A stretch of DNA of 64,000 nucleotides, taken from assembly GCA_021199475.1 (NCBI GenBank), contig JAJQHZ010000084.1:1-64000 (forward strand), given 5' to 3'. Below, piece by piece: positions 16,015 to 24,774 of this stretch. Position numbers and translations under genes: made by a program. The number at the start of each line of letters is the position of its first letter. The first letter of the stretch is position 1. This DNA comes from Lachnospiraceae bacterium (GTDB taxonomy: Bacteria; Bacillota; Clostridia; Lachnospirales; Lachnospiraceae). The notes beneath the pieces were generated by a model. That model saw only the letters and a program-made list of their open reading frames with translations, was not told the DNA's origin and did not search any database.

Positions 16015-17913
16015 TTAATTTCCTCTCAGGCTGATCACCGGTCCGCCGGTGTGCTCAATATATTCTCTGGTAATCTGCACGCTGCCGATGCTGTCATCCT
16101 TGGGAATCTCGTACATGATATCCAGCATGAATTCCTCGATGATGGCGCGAAGTGCGCGCGCACCGGTTTTCTTCTTCATGGCTTTCTCCGCGATAGCCTC
16201 AAGCGCCCCGTCGTCCAGCGTCAGCTCCACCTCGTCCATGGCCAAAAGCTTCTGGTACTGGCGGATAATCGCGTTGCGCGGTTCCTTTAAAATGCGAACC
16301 AGCATCTCCTTTGTCAGAGACTGCAGCGGACAGATGATCGGAAGGCGTCCGAGAAATTCCGGAATCATGCCAAACTTGCGCAGATCCTCGACCTCCACCT
16401 TCATGAGCAGATCCGGGTCTTCGTCATACTTATCCTTTAAATCGGAGAAAAACCCAATCGAAGCCTGTTTGTTCAGGCGCTCCTTGATAATCCCCTCGAG
16501 GCCCGGAAACGCGCCGCCGCAGATAAACAGAATGTTGCTGGTGTCGACGGTCTCGATCGGGACCATAGAGTTTTTGCTTGCCGCGCCGACCGGTACCTCG
16601 ATCTCACTGCCCTCGAGCAGCTTCAGCATGCCCTGCTGTACCGCCTCTCCGCTGACATCGCGCTGGTTGGTATTTTTCTTCCGCGCGATTTTATCAATCT
16701 CATCAATGAAAATAATCCCCTGCTCCGCACGCGCCACATCGTTGTCCGCGGCGGCAAGAAGCCGGGAAACTACGCTTTCAATATCATCGCCGATATAGCC
16801 TGCCTCTGTCAGAGACGTCGCATCCGCGATAGCAAGCGGCACATCCAGCAGCCGGGCGAGCGTCTTCACCAGGTAGGTCTTGCCGCAGCCGGTCGGTCCA
16901 AGCAGCAGCATATTGGACTTTTCGATGTCCACATCATCAAAAAGGACGTTCGAGCGGTCCGCCAGATTCCCATCTGTCAGAACATTCCCCTCATCGTCGG
17001 TCTGCTCCCCCGCCTTTTCTCTCTTCTCATAATCGGCAATTCTCTTATAATGATTGTATACCGCTACGGATATCACCTTTTTCGCATGCTCCTGCCCCAC
17101 CACATACTCATCCAGGCTTGCCTTGATTTTATGCGGTGCGGGGATATGAGCGATATCCAGCTCCTTTTGCGGCTTTTTCTCCTTCGGCTTCTTTTTCACC
17201 TGCTGCTGCGGGCGCGGCATACCGAAGTTGCCAAACAGGTCGCCCAGATTAATCATGCTGATCGAAGGAATGCGGAAGCTTCTGTGGCTGCCGTCGCCGG
17301 AAGTGTCTTCGCCGGACGGAGTTTCCGAATGAGCTTCGGTCCTGGGGGCGGTTTCTTCCGCGTCCTTCCCGGCGCTGACCACCTCACCGGTCACACCATC
17401 AGCCCCGTTTTCTCCTTCTTTTTTCTCATCCGCAGCCACGCCGGCGGCTCCGGCTCCGTTTGCGGACGCCGGATTTTTCTTCTGCGCGTCCGCGCCATCG
17501 CCCGTATTTCCAGAAATGCCGTCAGTTTCAGCTCCGTTCGGTGACACCGGCTTGTCCTTCTGCGCATCCGCGCCATCGCCCGTATTTCCAGAAATGCCGT
17601 CAGTTCCGGCTCCGTTCGATGACACTGACTTGTCCTTCTGCGCGTCCGCGCCATCGCCCGCGTTCCCGGAAGCTCCTGTGCCTCCAAAGCCTCCCGGAAA
17701 GGTGAATTTAGCGAATTCCCCGGTCAGTCTCTGCATATCCTCCTGCGAAATCTGCGCGGACTGCATCGTATTAAATGCCCGCTGAATGCAGTCCGGACAG
17801 ACATGGATGCCGCCCGGTATCTCGATCAGCTTGCCCGCGGTACTCTCAGATCTTCCGCAGATCATACAATAGCTCTCATATCCGTTTTTCTTATCTTTTT
17901 CGTTACTGCTCAT
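16015..17913 (-). CDS. clpX: ClpX unfoldase with a long repeat-bearing insertion
   Basis: 632 residues from the ATG at 17913 (GAGGAG, about 5 nt spacing); the track start runs into htrA and is rejected. Typical ClpX has about 420 residues. The N-terminal zinc-binding domain is complete (C16, C19, C39, C42). Residues 84-161 carry three 26-residue repeats (NTGDGADAQKDKP...), then more low complexity to about 225. The AAA+ core is canonical: LLLGPTGCGKT, pore loop AGYIGDDIE, Walker B IIFIDEIDK, IGF loop (SIGFFSD) for ClpP docking, sensor 2 GARALRAIIEE. It should unfold tagged proteins for ClpP. No clpP is adjacent; the clpP at 59119 sits with a different ClpX-like ATPase. Whether this is the only full ClpX of the organism cannot be told. 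Confidence 0.93.
   Translation of the reverse strand: MSSNEKDKKNGYESYCMICGRSESTAGKLIEIPGGIHVCPDCIQRAFNTMQSAQISQEDMQRLTGEFAKFTFPGGFGGTGASGNAGDGADAQKDKSVSSNGAGTDGISGNTGDGADAQKDKPVSPNGAETDGISGNTGDGADAQKKNPASANGAGAAGVAADEKKEGENGADGVTGEVVSAGKDAEETAPRTEAHSETPSGEDTSGDGSHRSFRIPSISMINLGDLFGNFGMPRPQQQVKKKPKEKKPQKELDIAHIPAPHKIKASLDEYVVGQEHAKKVISVAVYNHYKRIADYEKREKAGEQTDDEGNVLTDGNLADRSNVLFDDVDIEKSNMLLLGPTGCGKTYLVKTLARLLDVPLAIADATSLTEAGYIGDDIESVVSRLLAAADNDVARAEQGIIFIDEIDKIARKKNTNQRDVSGEAVQQGMLKLLEGSEIEVPVGAASKNSMVPIETVDTSNILFICGGAFPGLEGIIKERLNKQASIGFFSDLKDKYDEDPDLLMKVEVEDLRKFGMIPEFLGRLPIICPLQSLTKEMLVRILKEPRNAIIRQYQKLLAMDEVELTLDDGALEAIAEKAMKKKTGARALRAIIEEFMLDIMYEIPKDDSIGSVQITREYIEHTGGPVISLRGN
17431..17664 (-). 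repeat. Three 78-bp tandem repeats inside clpX
   Basis: Encodes the 26-residue units NAGDGADAQKDK..., NTGDGADAQKDK... and NTGDGADAQKKN.... The first two units are almost identical in DNA, which suggests recent slippage or unequal recombination. Confidence 0.85.
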
Positions 17914-18004
17914 TTCTCTCCTCTGCAAATAATGATATTTGCCTGTCCGCCCGATGTGCACTCCCGGCTCCAAAAGGCGGATTCTTTTTACAGCTCCCTG
18001 CTGT

Positions 18005-19321
18005 TTATCTGAATGGTCCCCGGCTGTCGAACGGCTGTGTATTCTGTGGGCCGGATCCACTGTTTTCCGGCTGTTCCGAAAATGTGACGCTGAGCGTCCG
18101 CGATGTATAGTCGCCTCTGCTCGCTCTCAAAATCTCCATAGATACCGTCTCACCAGCACGGTAATATTCCAACAGTTCCTCAAAGCCTTCCGTGGAGGAT
18201 ATGGTCACACCATCCATTTCACAGATGATATCGCCCTGCTGCAGGCCCGCGTCCTCTGCCGGGGAATCATCCGCCACATAGGTCACATACACCCCGTTGG
18301 GAATATCATACAGGCTTCTCGCCTCTGTGGAGACATCCTGCGTGTATGCCCCCAGATATCCGCGCTCGTCCTCACCTGGCTTTGTCCGCGTCTCACGCTC
18401 CATCAACGCGCTGAGCACCGGCTTCGCCTCGTCAATCGGAATGGCATATCCCATTCCCTCGACACCGGAGGAAGCCACCTTGGCGGAATTAATCCCGATC
18501 ACCTCTCCCTGTGCGTTGAGCAGGGCTCCGCCGCTGTTTCCCGCATTGATCGCCGCGTCCGTCTGAATGTATTCTCTTGTTACACCGTCAATCTCCAGAG
18601 AACGATTCAGCGCACTGACAATCCCACTGGTAACACTCTGTCCGTAGCCCAGCGCGTTGCCAATCGCAACCGCCGGCTCTCCGATGACCAGTGCTCCGGA
18701 AGAGCCCAGTTCTGCGATCCCGATCGCTTCCCGCACCTCATCCGGAATATCCTCCAGCACCACTGCAATGACAGCAAGGTCATACTCCTCATCACTGCCT
18801 TTCATCACAGCATCCGCTGTCGTCTCCTCATCCGTTTCCACTGAAAAAATCACGCTTAAGGTCGAAGCACCCTGAATCACATGATAATTCGTGGCAATCA
18901 GCAGCTCCGTATCGTTCTGCCCGATAATAATCCCGGAACCGCTGCTGACGCTCTCGATTTCCATGGATTCGCGGAACATTGTGGTCATCTCCTGAACGGA
19001 TTTATTGGTAACCGCAACCACCGACGGCATCGCTTTTTTTACTACTTCCACAACATCCAGTGTCTGCCCGGAGGCCGCGTTCTCCTGCAGGCCGCCCTCG
19101 GCATTCTCATTCGAGGCACTCTCTGCCTCTGTGTCTGTATCAGTATCTGTCTGGGACTCTTCTTCCGTCTCTTCCAGAGAAACGGTGCTCCGTGCCAGCA
19201 GACTCCGCACCTGCGCCGCGCCCAGATAAATGCCTCCCACTATGATAAGCAGGGTCAGGAGCAGAAGCAGCGCAAACATTGGCCTGTTATGATGATTGTT
19301 TCTCTGATCTCTGTCGTCCAT
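18005..19321 (-). CDS. HtrA/DegP-like membrane-anchored serine protease with PDZ domain
   Basis: 438 residues from the ATG at 19321 (GAGGGG, 10 nt); the track begins at an upstream TTG. It has a short cytoplasmic start, one transmembrane helix (MFALLLLLTLLIIVGGIYLG) and an acidic Glu/Thr-rich linker. The trypsin-like domain shows all triad motifs: ATNYHVIQG (His), EYDLAVIAV (Asp) and NAGNSGGALL (Ser). One C-terminal PDZ domain includes GLQQGDIICEMDG. It should degrade or refold damaged proteins on the outer face of the membrane. It lies 91 nt upstream of clpX in the same direction, making a protein quality-control pair. The last residues are Gly/Ser/Pro-rich. Confidence 0.93.
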   Translation of the reverse strand: MDDRDQRNNHHNRPMFALLLLLTLLIIVGGIYLGAAQVRSLLARSTVSLEETEEESQTDTDTDTEAESASNENAEGGLQENAASGQTLDVVEVVKKAMPSVVAVTNKSVQEMTTMFRESMEIESVSSGSGIIIGQNDTELLIATNYHVIQGASTLSVIFSVETDEETTADAVMKGSDEEYDLAVIAVVLEDIPDEVREAIGIAELGSSGALVIGEPAVAIGNALGYGQSVTSGIVSALNRSLEIDGVTREYIQTDAAINAGNSGGALLNAQGEVIGINSAKVASSGVEGMGYAIPIDEAKPVLSALMERETRTKPGEDERGYLGAYTQDVSTEARSLYDIPNGVYVTYVADDSPAEDAGLQQGDIICEMDGVTISSTEGFEELLEYYRAGETVSMEILRASRGDYTSRTLSVTFSEQPENSGSGPQNTQPFDSRGPFR

Positions 19322-19459
19322 TCCAGCATTTCCCCTCAAAACAATTTCTGAATGTATGACAGTTTAGCAGAGAAATGTGTCGAATTTGTGTAAAGTGTTC
19401 CCGCCTGTGCAGGGTTTTCCGTCAAATCTGCAATCAGTCACAGATGATGAAACTTCTTT

Positions 19460-20542
19460 TTACCAGTAATTCTTATTCATCGAACATGCACGCACAAGCG
19501 AATCCGGCAGCCGGCGGTAATTTTTGCCCAGCCGGTAGCCGAGATATTTGCAGCCGCTCTGCCAGAACAGGGAAACCAGAAGCCACGGTTTTTGCTTTCT
19601 CATCACATAAGACGCGCTCTTTTTCACCATGTCGATCCCCTCGCTCTCCGAGCGTACGGCAGCAAAGACCTCCGGGTGCTCCGCCTGGGACACCCCCAGA
19701 TCAAAATTCCGGTGGAACTGCATCATGCCGCTGTAGTTGTGGGAATGAATCACCTCCGCGTCCGCGCAATAAGCGATTGCCTTCCCGTTCTGCACCAGCT
19801 TCCCGGCGAAAATCATATCCTCGTTGAAAATCGTATGGCGCTCGAACCCGCCAAGCTCCTCATACGTGCTCCTGCGATACATCGCACAGACATTCGAGCA
19901 AAAATACGTTTTGATTCCCAACAGCGGCAGATCCTCCGCTGTCTTAATCCTGCTCTGCGGCGGATAGTTAAAGCTTCTCGAATAACTCTCCAGAAGGCCG
20001 CAGTCCGTCCGGGGCAGCTGTCTGGCATAGGACGCACAAACCTGCGGATCCGAAAACGGCCGGGCCAGATTCTCAATCAGATGACTGTTTTCAGGCATGG
20101 CGTCCTGCGTCACAAACAGAAGCAGATCCCCGCGCAGCCAGGAAGCCGCCATATGGCGCGTGCCGCCGTGATCAAACTCCAGCTTTCGGATATGCGTGAG
20201 AAAAATCCGGGTATTCCGCCTCACATTTTCTCCAGAACCAGAAAAATCAATCCCCCCGGGAGCCTGATATTCCCCATCCGGTCGCGAACCGTCTTTTTCT
20301 GCATCAGACATTCTTTTTAACAGTGCATCGTCTCCCGGCAAGGCAAAGGTTTCCACCTCAAATCCATCCAGCAAGCTCTCATCAAACAGCTCTTTTTCTG
20401 TATTGACCAGCAGGATATGCCCAGGCGGTATGGTCTGATCCAACAGCCGTTCCAGCAGCTTGCGAAGGCTTTGATCCGGCTTGTAGGTTGGAATTATCAC
20501 GTCGATCACAGCACTGATCGTATCATTCCTCGTATCGTTCAT
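19460..20542 (-). CDS. Family 2 glycosyltransferase (rhamnosyltransferase-like)
   Basis: 360 residues, GT-A fold. The N-terminal nucleotide-binding segment is VIDVIIPTYKPDQSLRKLLERLL, then LLLFVTQDAMPEN stands where the DxD motif usually lies and ERHTIFNEDMIFAGKLVQNG matches the acceptor/catalytic ED region of dTDP-rhamnosyltransferases. An extra hydrophilic stretch of about 30 residues (SDAEKDGSRPDGEYQ...) follows strand 2. It is the last gene of the polysaccharide locus, 24 nt after the LCP gene. The presence of RfbB and RfbC in the locus fits a rhamnose or other dTDP-deoxysugar donor, but donor and linkage are inference. Confidence 0.87.
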   Translation of the reverse strand: MNDTRNDTISAVIDVIIPTYKPDQSLRKLLERLLDQTIPPGHILLVNTEKELFDESLLDGFEVETFALPGDDALLKRMSDAEKDGSRPDGEYQAPGGIDFSGSGENVRRNTRIFLTHIRKLEFDHGGTRHMAASWLRGDLLLFVTQDAMPENSHLIENLARPFSDPQVCASYARQLPRTDCGLLESYSRSFNYPPQSRIKTAEDLPLLGIKTYFCSNVCAMYRRSTYEELGGFERHTIFNEDMIFAGKLVQNGKAIAYCADAEVIHSHNYSGMMQFHRNFDLGVSQAEHPEVFAAVRSESEGIDMVKKSASYVMRKQKPWLLVSLFWQSGCKYLGYRLGKNYRRLPDSLVRACSMNKNYW

Positions 20543-20566
20543 CTTTTATGATATCCCGTTCATCTT

Positions 20567-22207
20567 TTATGATATCCCGGTTGCCGAAACAATATAGTCA
20601 CTGATCGACTGCACAGTTGAGGATACCGTATAGTCCGTATCGTCGAACAGCAGCTCATGCAGCTCAACCACATTGGAGGCCAGCGTCTGCGGAATCACAC
20701 AGTCACCGGCGGAAATGGTTGCCGTTGAGCTCTCAAATGGGAATCCCTGCGAATCTGCAATGTTGTATTTTGAAATTCCAGTCGCCAGCGTGATCAGCTC
20801 TGTATTGCTAAAGCTCGTTGAGATATAAGGGATCATATTGTTGACGACAGTGAGCAGACCAGTAACGCCCTGCTGCTGTGCTTTTGTCAGGATCTGAGTA
20901 AGCACCGTTCTCTGGCGCTCCGTCCGCTTATAATCCCATCCGGTCGTGTAGCGGATGCGGCAGTATGCCATCGCCTGAATACCGGTCAGGGTCTGCGTTC
21001 CGGAGGCCTCTACCTCCGTATAAGAGCGCCCGGTCACCTCCGATGTCTCGACCAGATACGCGTTCAGCCAGTATACCTCTTCATCATCCAGTGTCACCTC
21101 GATACCGCCAAGCTCATCGACGCATTCAATCACCGCCTCAAAATCCACTGTGACGTAATCCTCGATGTCCAGATCCAGATTCTTGTTCAGCATATTGACC
21201 GCCAGACTCGCCCCGCCATACGCGTAGGCCTCCGTCGCCTTGCGGTAGGAATCATCCGTATTATCCAGATAGGTATCACGGTATACCGACACCAGCTTGA
21301 TATCACCGGAGCTTTTATTAATACTTGCTATGATAATCGTATCGCTTCTGGTGCCGCTCTCCAGCTCGCCCTCGCGGGAGTCCACGCCGAAAATCGCAAT
21401 ATTCCGATAGCCGCTCTCCGTCACGCCGCTGTTGACCAGAATATCACTGAGCTTCTCCCGGTCCAGCTGACCAAGCATCGCCATGCCGGCAATCCCGACC
21501 ACCGCAACCAGCAGCACCAGAATTCCCAACACCCAGAAAAGTTTTCTCTTCTTTTTCTTCTTTGCTTTCATCTTACCCCTTCTGCCTTCGTTCTCCGGGC
21601 TGCCCCCGGCAGCCGCATAATATCCGTCATAGTTTCCCTGAAAATTATCCTGTTCGTTGTAGTAATTCCCCTGCTCGCCATAATAACCGGAATTCTCCGG
21701 GCCGGCGCCCTGCTGATAATTGCCCTGCTGGCCGTAATACGGGCCGCCGTTTCCATTATTCCCCGGCTGGCCGTAGTAGCCTGCACCTTCCTGGCCATAG
21801 TACGGACCGCCATTCCCATTACTTCCCGGCTGGCCGTAGTACGAGCCATCGTTTCCACCATTTCCCTGCTGACCGTAGTAGCCTGCACCTTCCTGGCCAT
21901 AGTACGGACCGCCATTCCCATTGTACCCTGGCTGGCCATAGTACGAACCACCATTTCCATTGCTTCCCGGCTGGCCGTAGTACGAAGCGTCATTTCCATT
22001 GCTTCCCGGCTGGCCATAGTACGAGCCGTCATTTCCATTGCTTCCCGGCTGGTTGTAGTAGCTCGCACCTTCCCCGGCACTATAGTATCCTTCGCCGCTC
22101 CCCGGCGTGCTCTGCCCGTAGCCTTCCTGGCCGCTGTAATACCCGCCGTCATTCCGGAAGTCTTCCTGCCGGCCGCTGCCGGAATTGTCATTGTTCCCCT
22201 TCTTCAT
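20567..22207 (-). CDS. LytR-CpsA-Psr (LCP) family protein with a Gly/Tyr repeat N-terminus
   Basis: 546 residues. The cytoplasmic N-terminus (about 215 residues) is low complexity, with nine or so units of a 13-residue repeat (YYGQPGSNGNGGP) and shorter variants. A basic stretch (KAKKKKKRK) and one membrane helix (LFWVLGILVLLVAVVGIAG) lead to the extracellular LCP domain: NIAIFGVDSRE, SDTIIIASINK, LVSVYRDTYLD, ending near RIRYTTGWDYKRTERQRTVL. LCP enzymes transfer undecaprenyl-linked polymers onto peptidoglycan, which suits its place in this locus. The repeat sits on the cytoplasmic side by the positive-inside rule, where LCP proteins normally have only a short tail. AAAGGGG precedes the ATG. 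Confidence 0.93.
   Translation of the reverse strand: MKKGNNDNSGSGRQEDFRNDGGYYSGQEGYGQSTPGSGEGYYSAGEGASYYNQPGSNGNDGSYYGQPGSNGNDASYYGQPGSNGNGGSYYGQPGYNGNGGPYYGQEGAGYYGQQGNGGNDGSYYGQPGSNGNGGPYYGQEGAGYYGQPGNNGNGGPYYGQQGNYQQGAGPENSGYYGEQGNYYNEQDNFQGNYDGYYAAAGGSPENEGRRGKMKAKKKKKRKLFWVLGILVLLVAVVGIAGMAMLGQLDREKLSDILVNSGVTESGYRNIAIFGVDSREGELESGTRSDTIIIASINKSSGDIKLVSVYRDTYLDNTDDSYRKATEAYAYGGASLAVNMLNKNLDLDIEDYVTVDFEAVIECVDELGGIEVTLDDEEVYWLNAYLVETSEVTGRSYTEVEASGTQTLTGIQAMAYCRIRYTTGWDYKRTERQRTVLTQILTKAQQQGVTGLLTVVNNMIPYISTSFSNTELITLATGISKYNIADSQGFPFESSTATISAGDCVIPQTLASNVVELHELLFDDTDYTVSSTVQSISDYIVSATGIS
21722..22060 (-). repeat. 39-bp tandem repeats in the LCP gene
   Basis: Encodes residues 50-162, an array of YYGQPGSNGN(D/G)G(S/P) units interspersed with truncated YYGQEGAG units. 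Several DNA units differ by only one to three bases. Confidence 0.85.
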
Positions 22208-22313
22208 GGCACATTCCCCTTTCTTTTGCCATTGGCAAAGTCATTTTTCCGCGCAAATCTGCGCTCCTGTCCCTCTTTTTGGAAGCACGCCTGCGCCGCC
22301 TCTGCTTTTTCTG

Positions 22314-23711
22314 TTAGTACGCGTTTTTATTCACAAACCCCTTAAACACCGTCATAAACAAAATCTTTACATCCAATCCCATGGTCCAGTTCTCAATATA
22401 GTATAAGTCATAATCAATTCGTTTGCGAATGGAAGTATTTCCCCGGTATCCGTGCACCTGCGCCCATCCGGTCATGCCCGGCCGCACCTGATGCTTGACC
22501 ATATAGCGCGGGATCTCCTCGCGGAATTTTTCCACGAACTGCGGGCGCTCCGGTCTCGGTCCCACCAGCGACATATCCCCCTTCAGGACATTGAAAAACT
22601 GCGGCATCTCGTCGATACTGGTGTGTCGGATAAATTTTCCAACGGTCGTCACCCGCGGGTCATTTCTCGTCGTCCAGCCCTTTTTCTCTTCCTTATCCGT
22701 CTGCATCTCCATCGAGCGGAATTTGTACATCCGGAACGGTTTGTTATGCAGCCCGACCCGCTCCTGGGAAAAAATCAGCGGTCCCCTCGATGTCGTCTTG
22801 ATCAGGATTGCCGTGACAAGCATGACGGGAGAAAACAGAATAATACAAAAAATCGAACCGACAATGTCCACCAGCCGCTTCATTGAGGCATTAAACGTAT
22901 TCGAGAGCGGAACATGGCGAATGTTGATCACCGGCAGCCCCAGGATATCCTCGGTATAGGGCTTGGTCGGAATGATGTTGCTGTAGTCCGGGATGAACTT
23001 GATATGCACACCGGATTTCTCGCACATTGCAACAATGCGCTCCAGCTTGTAGTACTCATTCAGACCAACCGTGATGGCGATCTCATCCGGCGTGTGGTTT
23101 TCCAGAAGCGCGTCCAGGCCGCTGATCGGCCCCAGGATCTCCACTCCCTTGTAGAGCGTCCCCGGCGGCGTATCATCACTTAAGATGCCAAGAACCCGAT
23201 AGCCCCACTGCGGGTTCATCACGATCCGGTCAATGTATTCCTCGGCCGCATGGCTGTAGCCAACCATCAGAATGTATCTCTGATTCAGTCCGAGTCTGCG
23301 GGCGCGCATCAAAATGATACGGATCAGATTGCGCTCGAGCACCGTCAGCAGCACATTCAGCGTCAGAAATACCACGAGCAGCATACGGGAGACATCCATC
23401 TGCCGGATCATAAACAATACCGCCATCAAAAGCAGGCCGCCCACCGCATTTGCCTTTAAAATATTGCTGCCCTCGCGGCGCCTTCCCTCCAGCCGGTTCG
23501 GCACATAGAGGTTGAACGCGTAATAGAGCAGCAAAAAAGCAGGCACGATGGCGACCAGTGCCATGATATAGATTTCCCGCGGCAGAACGCCGATCCCGCC
23601 TCTTCTGGTACTGGAAATCATGACATACCATCCAATCAGATACGAGACGATAATCACGACCGCGTCCACTACTACCTGCAGGCGGTTAAAATATTTTTCA
23701 TTCTCTTTCAA
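22314..23711 (-). CDS. Undecaprenyl-phosphate sugar phosphotransferase (polyprenyl glycosylphosphotransferase)
   Basis: About 465 residues from the TTG at 23711, which has AAAGGGG 8 nt upstream and gives MKENEKYFNRLQVVVDAVVI, the usual family start. The track's ATG at 23762 has no ribosome binding site and overlaps a candidate promoter. Four to five N-terminal membrane helices and a CoA-binding-like domain precede the C-terminal transferase domain: VDIVGSIFCIILFSPVMLVTAILIK, KTTSRGPLIFSQERVGL, FRMYKFRSM, DEMPQFFNVLKGDMSLVGPRPERP. It moves a sugar-1-phosphate from UDP-sugar to undecaprenyl phosphate, the priming step of the locus. The identity of the first sugar is unknown. Confidence 0.93.
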   Translation of the reverse strand: MKENEKYFNRLQVVVDAVVIIVSYLIGWYVMISSTRRGGIGVLPREIYIMALVAIVPAFLLLYYAFNLYVPNRLEGRRREGSNILKANAVGGLLLMAVLFMIRQMDVSRMLLVVFLTLNVLLTVLERNLIRIILMRARRLGLNQRYILMVGYSHAAEEYIDRIVMNPQWGYRVLGILSDDTPPGTLYKGVEILGPISGLDALLENHTPDEIAITVGLNEYYKLERIVAMCEKSGVHIKFIPDYSNIIPTKPYTEDILGLPVINIRHVPLSNTFNASMKRLVDIVGSIFCIILFSPVMLVTAILIKTTSRGPLIFSQERVGLHNKPFRMYKFRSMEMQTDKEEKKGWTTRNDPRVTTVGKFIRHTSIDEMPQFFNVLKGDMSLVGPRPERPQFVEKFREEIPRYMVKHQVRPGMTGWAQVHGYRGNTSIRKRIDYDLYYIENWTMGLDVKILFMTVFKGFVNKNAY

Positions 23712-23732
23712 ATGAATGTCCCCTTTTATCCA

Positions 23733-23762
23733 ATTATAGTGAACGGCAAATTCTTTTGTCAT
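23733..23762 (-). promoter_or_regulatory. Candidate internal promoter before the priming transferase
   Basis: Minus strand ATGACA (23757-23762) and TATAAT (23733-23738) with an 18-nt spacer, about 20 nt before the proposed TTG start. The -35 is one base off consensus. It supports the shorter gene start. Confidence 0.45.
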
Positions 23763-23795
23763 TTACTATAATAAAGTCACGGCGGTTTTCCCCTC

Positions 23796-24758
23796 TTACC
23801 GACACAAATCCGAAATTCTGCGGAACAGATTCCCCCACAGCTCCAGCTGGATTCGGACATAAGAACTCCAGTTCTTCCACTTGAATCTCACCTTTTTGTC
23901 CCTGCGGCAAAGAGCGGCGCCCGCTCCCAGCCCCACGACATACTCCCTCAAATAGCCCTTTCTGGCAAAAAACACCATCTTTATCAGAAAACCGGGCAGC
24001 AGAAACGGCAAATTCAGCACAATCTGCGGCCAGGGCATATTTTTATAAATCAGATAAATATTATTCCGCGAGGAATAACGAATCTTAAACTCATTGTATA
24101 CAGAGCCGCTCGTCGCACTTCCGACATGGCGGACCACCGCCCGCGGCGCATAATAATTGCGGTAGCCTGCAATCCTCGCGCGGTACGCGACATCCGTATC
24201 CTCCAGATATGCAAAATGAGCTTCATCAAAAAGTCCGATTTCATCAAAAACCGCTCTGCGGTAAATCGCGGCCGCCGCACAGGAGGAAAAAATCGCCCGC
24301 TCCGTATCATACCGGCTGGCCGGTTTCCCCTTGCCCAGCGCAAATGCCCAGCCAAGAGCACAATAATAGTCGCCCGCATTGTCCATCCGGTCCGGATGAC
24401 TCATCTGCACCATCTTCGCCGCGCAGGAAAACGCTCCCGTCCGCCGGATGGCAGAAACCAGCTCCTCAACAAAAGTATCTTCACATATGGTATCGTTATT
24501 CAGCAAAATCACATATTCCGTCGCGGCCATCCGGATGCCTTCATTGACCGCCCGGCAAAACCCTTCATTGCGCTCAAACTGCCGGATCATCACGTCGGGG
24601 TAATGCGACCTTACGAAATCCGCGCTCCCATCCTTCGATCCATTGTCAATCAGGATTACGTCAAAATCCTGCCTGGTCTGCCGCGCCAGCGAATCCAGGC
24701 ATGGGCCAAGATAAGCAAGCCCGTCCAGATTCGGTATCACAATCGTTGCAATCTGCAT
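23796..24758 (-). CDS. Family 2 glycosyltransferase
   Basis: 320 residues with ATIVIPNLDGLAYLGPCLDSLARQTRQDFDVILIDNGSKDGS at the N-terminus, VILLNNDTICED (DxD-type metal site LNNDT) and AYLEDTDVAYRARIAGY (catalytic ED region). Two hydrophobic C-terminal segments may attach it to the membrane, as with many rhamnosyl and galactosyl transferases of polysaccharide loci. It ends 34 nt before the track's start of the priming transferase and starts 16 nt after the large GT2 gene. The donor is unknown. Confidence 0.9.
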   Translation of the reverse strand: MQIATIVIPNLDGLAYLGPCLDSLARQTRQDFDVILIDNGSKDGSADFVRSHYPDVMIRQFERNEGFCRAVNEGIRMAATEYVILLNNDTICEDTFVEELVSAIRRTGAFSCAAKMVQMSHPDRMDNAGDYYCALGWAFALGKGKPASRYDTERAIFSSCAAAAIYRRAVFDEIGLFDEAHFAYLEDTDVAYRARIAGYRNYYAPRAVVRHVGSATSGSVYNEFKIRYSSRNNIYLIYKNMPWPQIVLNLPFLLPGFLIKMVFFARKGYLREYVVGLGAGAALCRRDKKVRFKWKNWSSYVRIQLELWGNLFRRISDLCR

Positions 24759-24774
24759 TTTTAGTAAGCTCTCC

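Noticed and set aside
17914-18060. Extended N-terminus of ClpX in the track
   Set aside because: It overlaps htrA, has no ribosome binding site and no similarity to ClpX starts.
21562-22317. 251-residue His/Ser-rich plus-strand ORF
   Set aside because: Antisense reading of the LCP repeat array; the repetition creates open frames on all strands.
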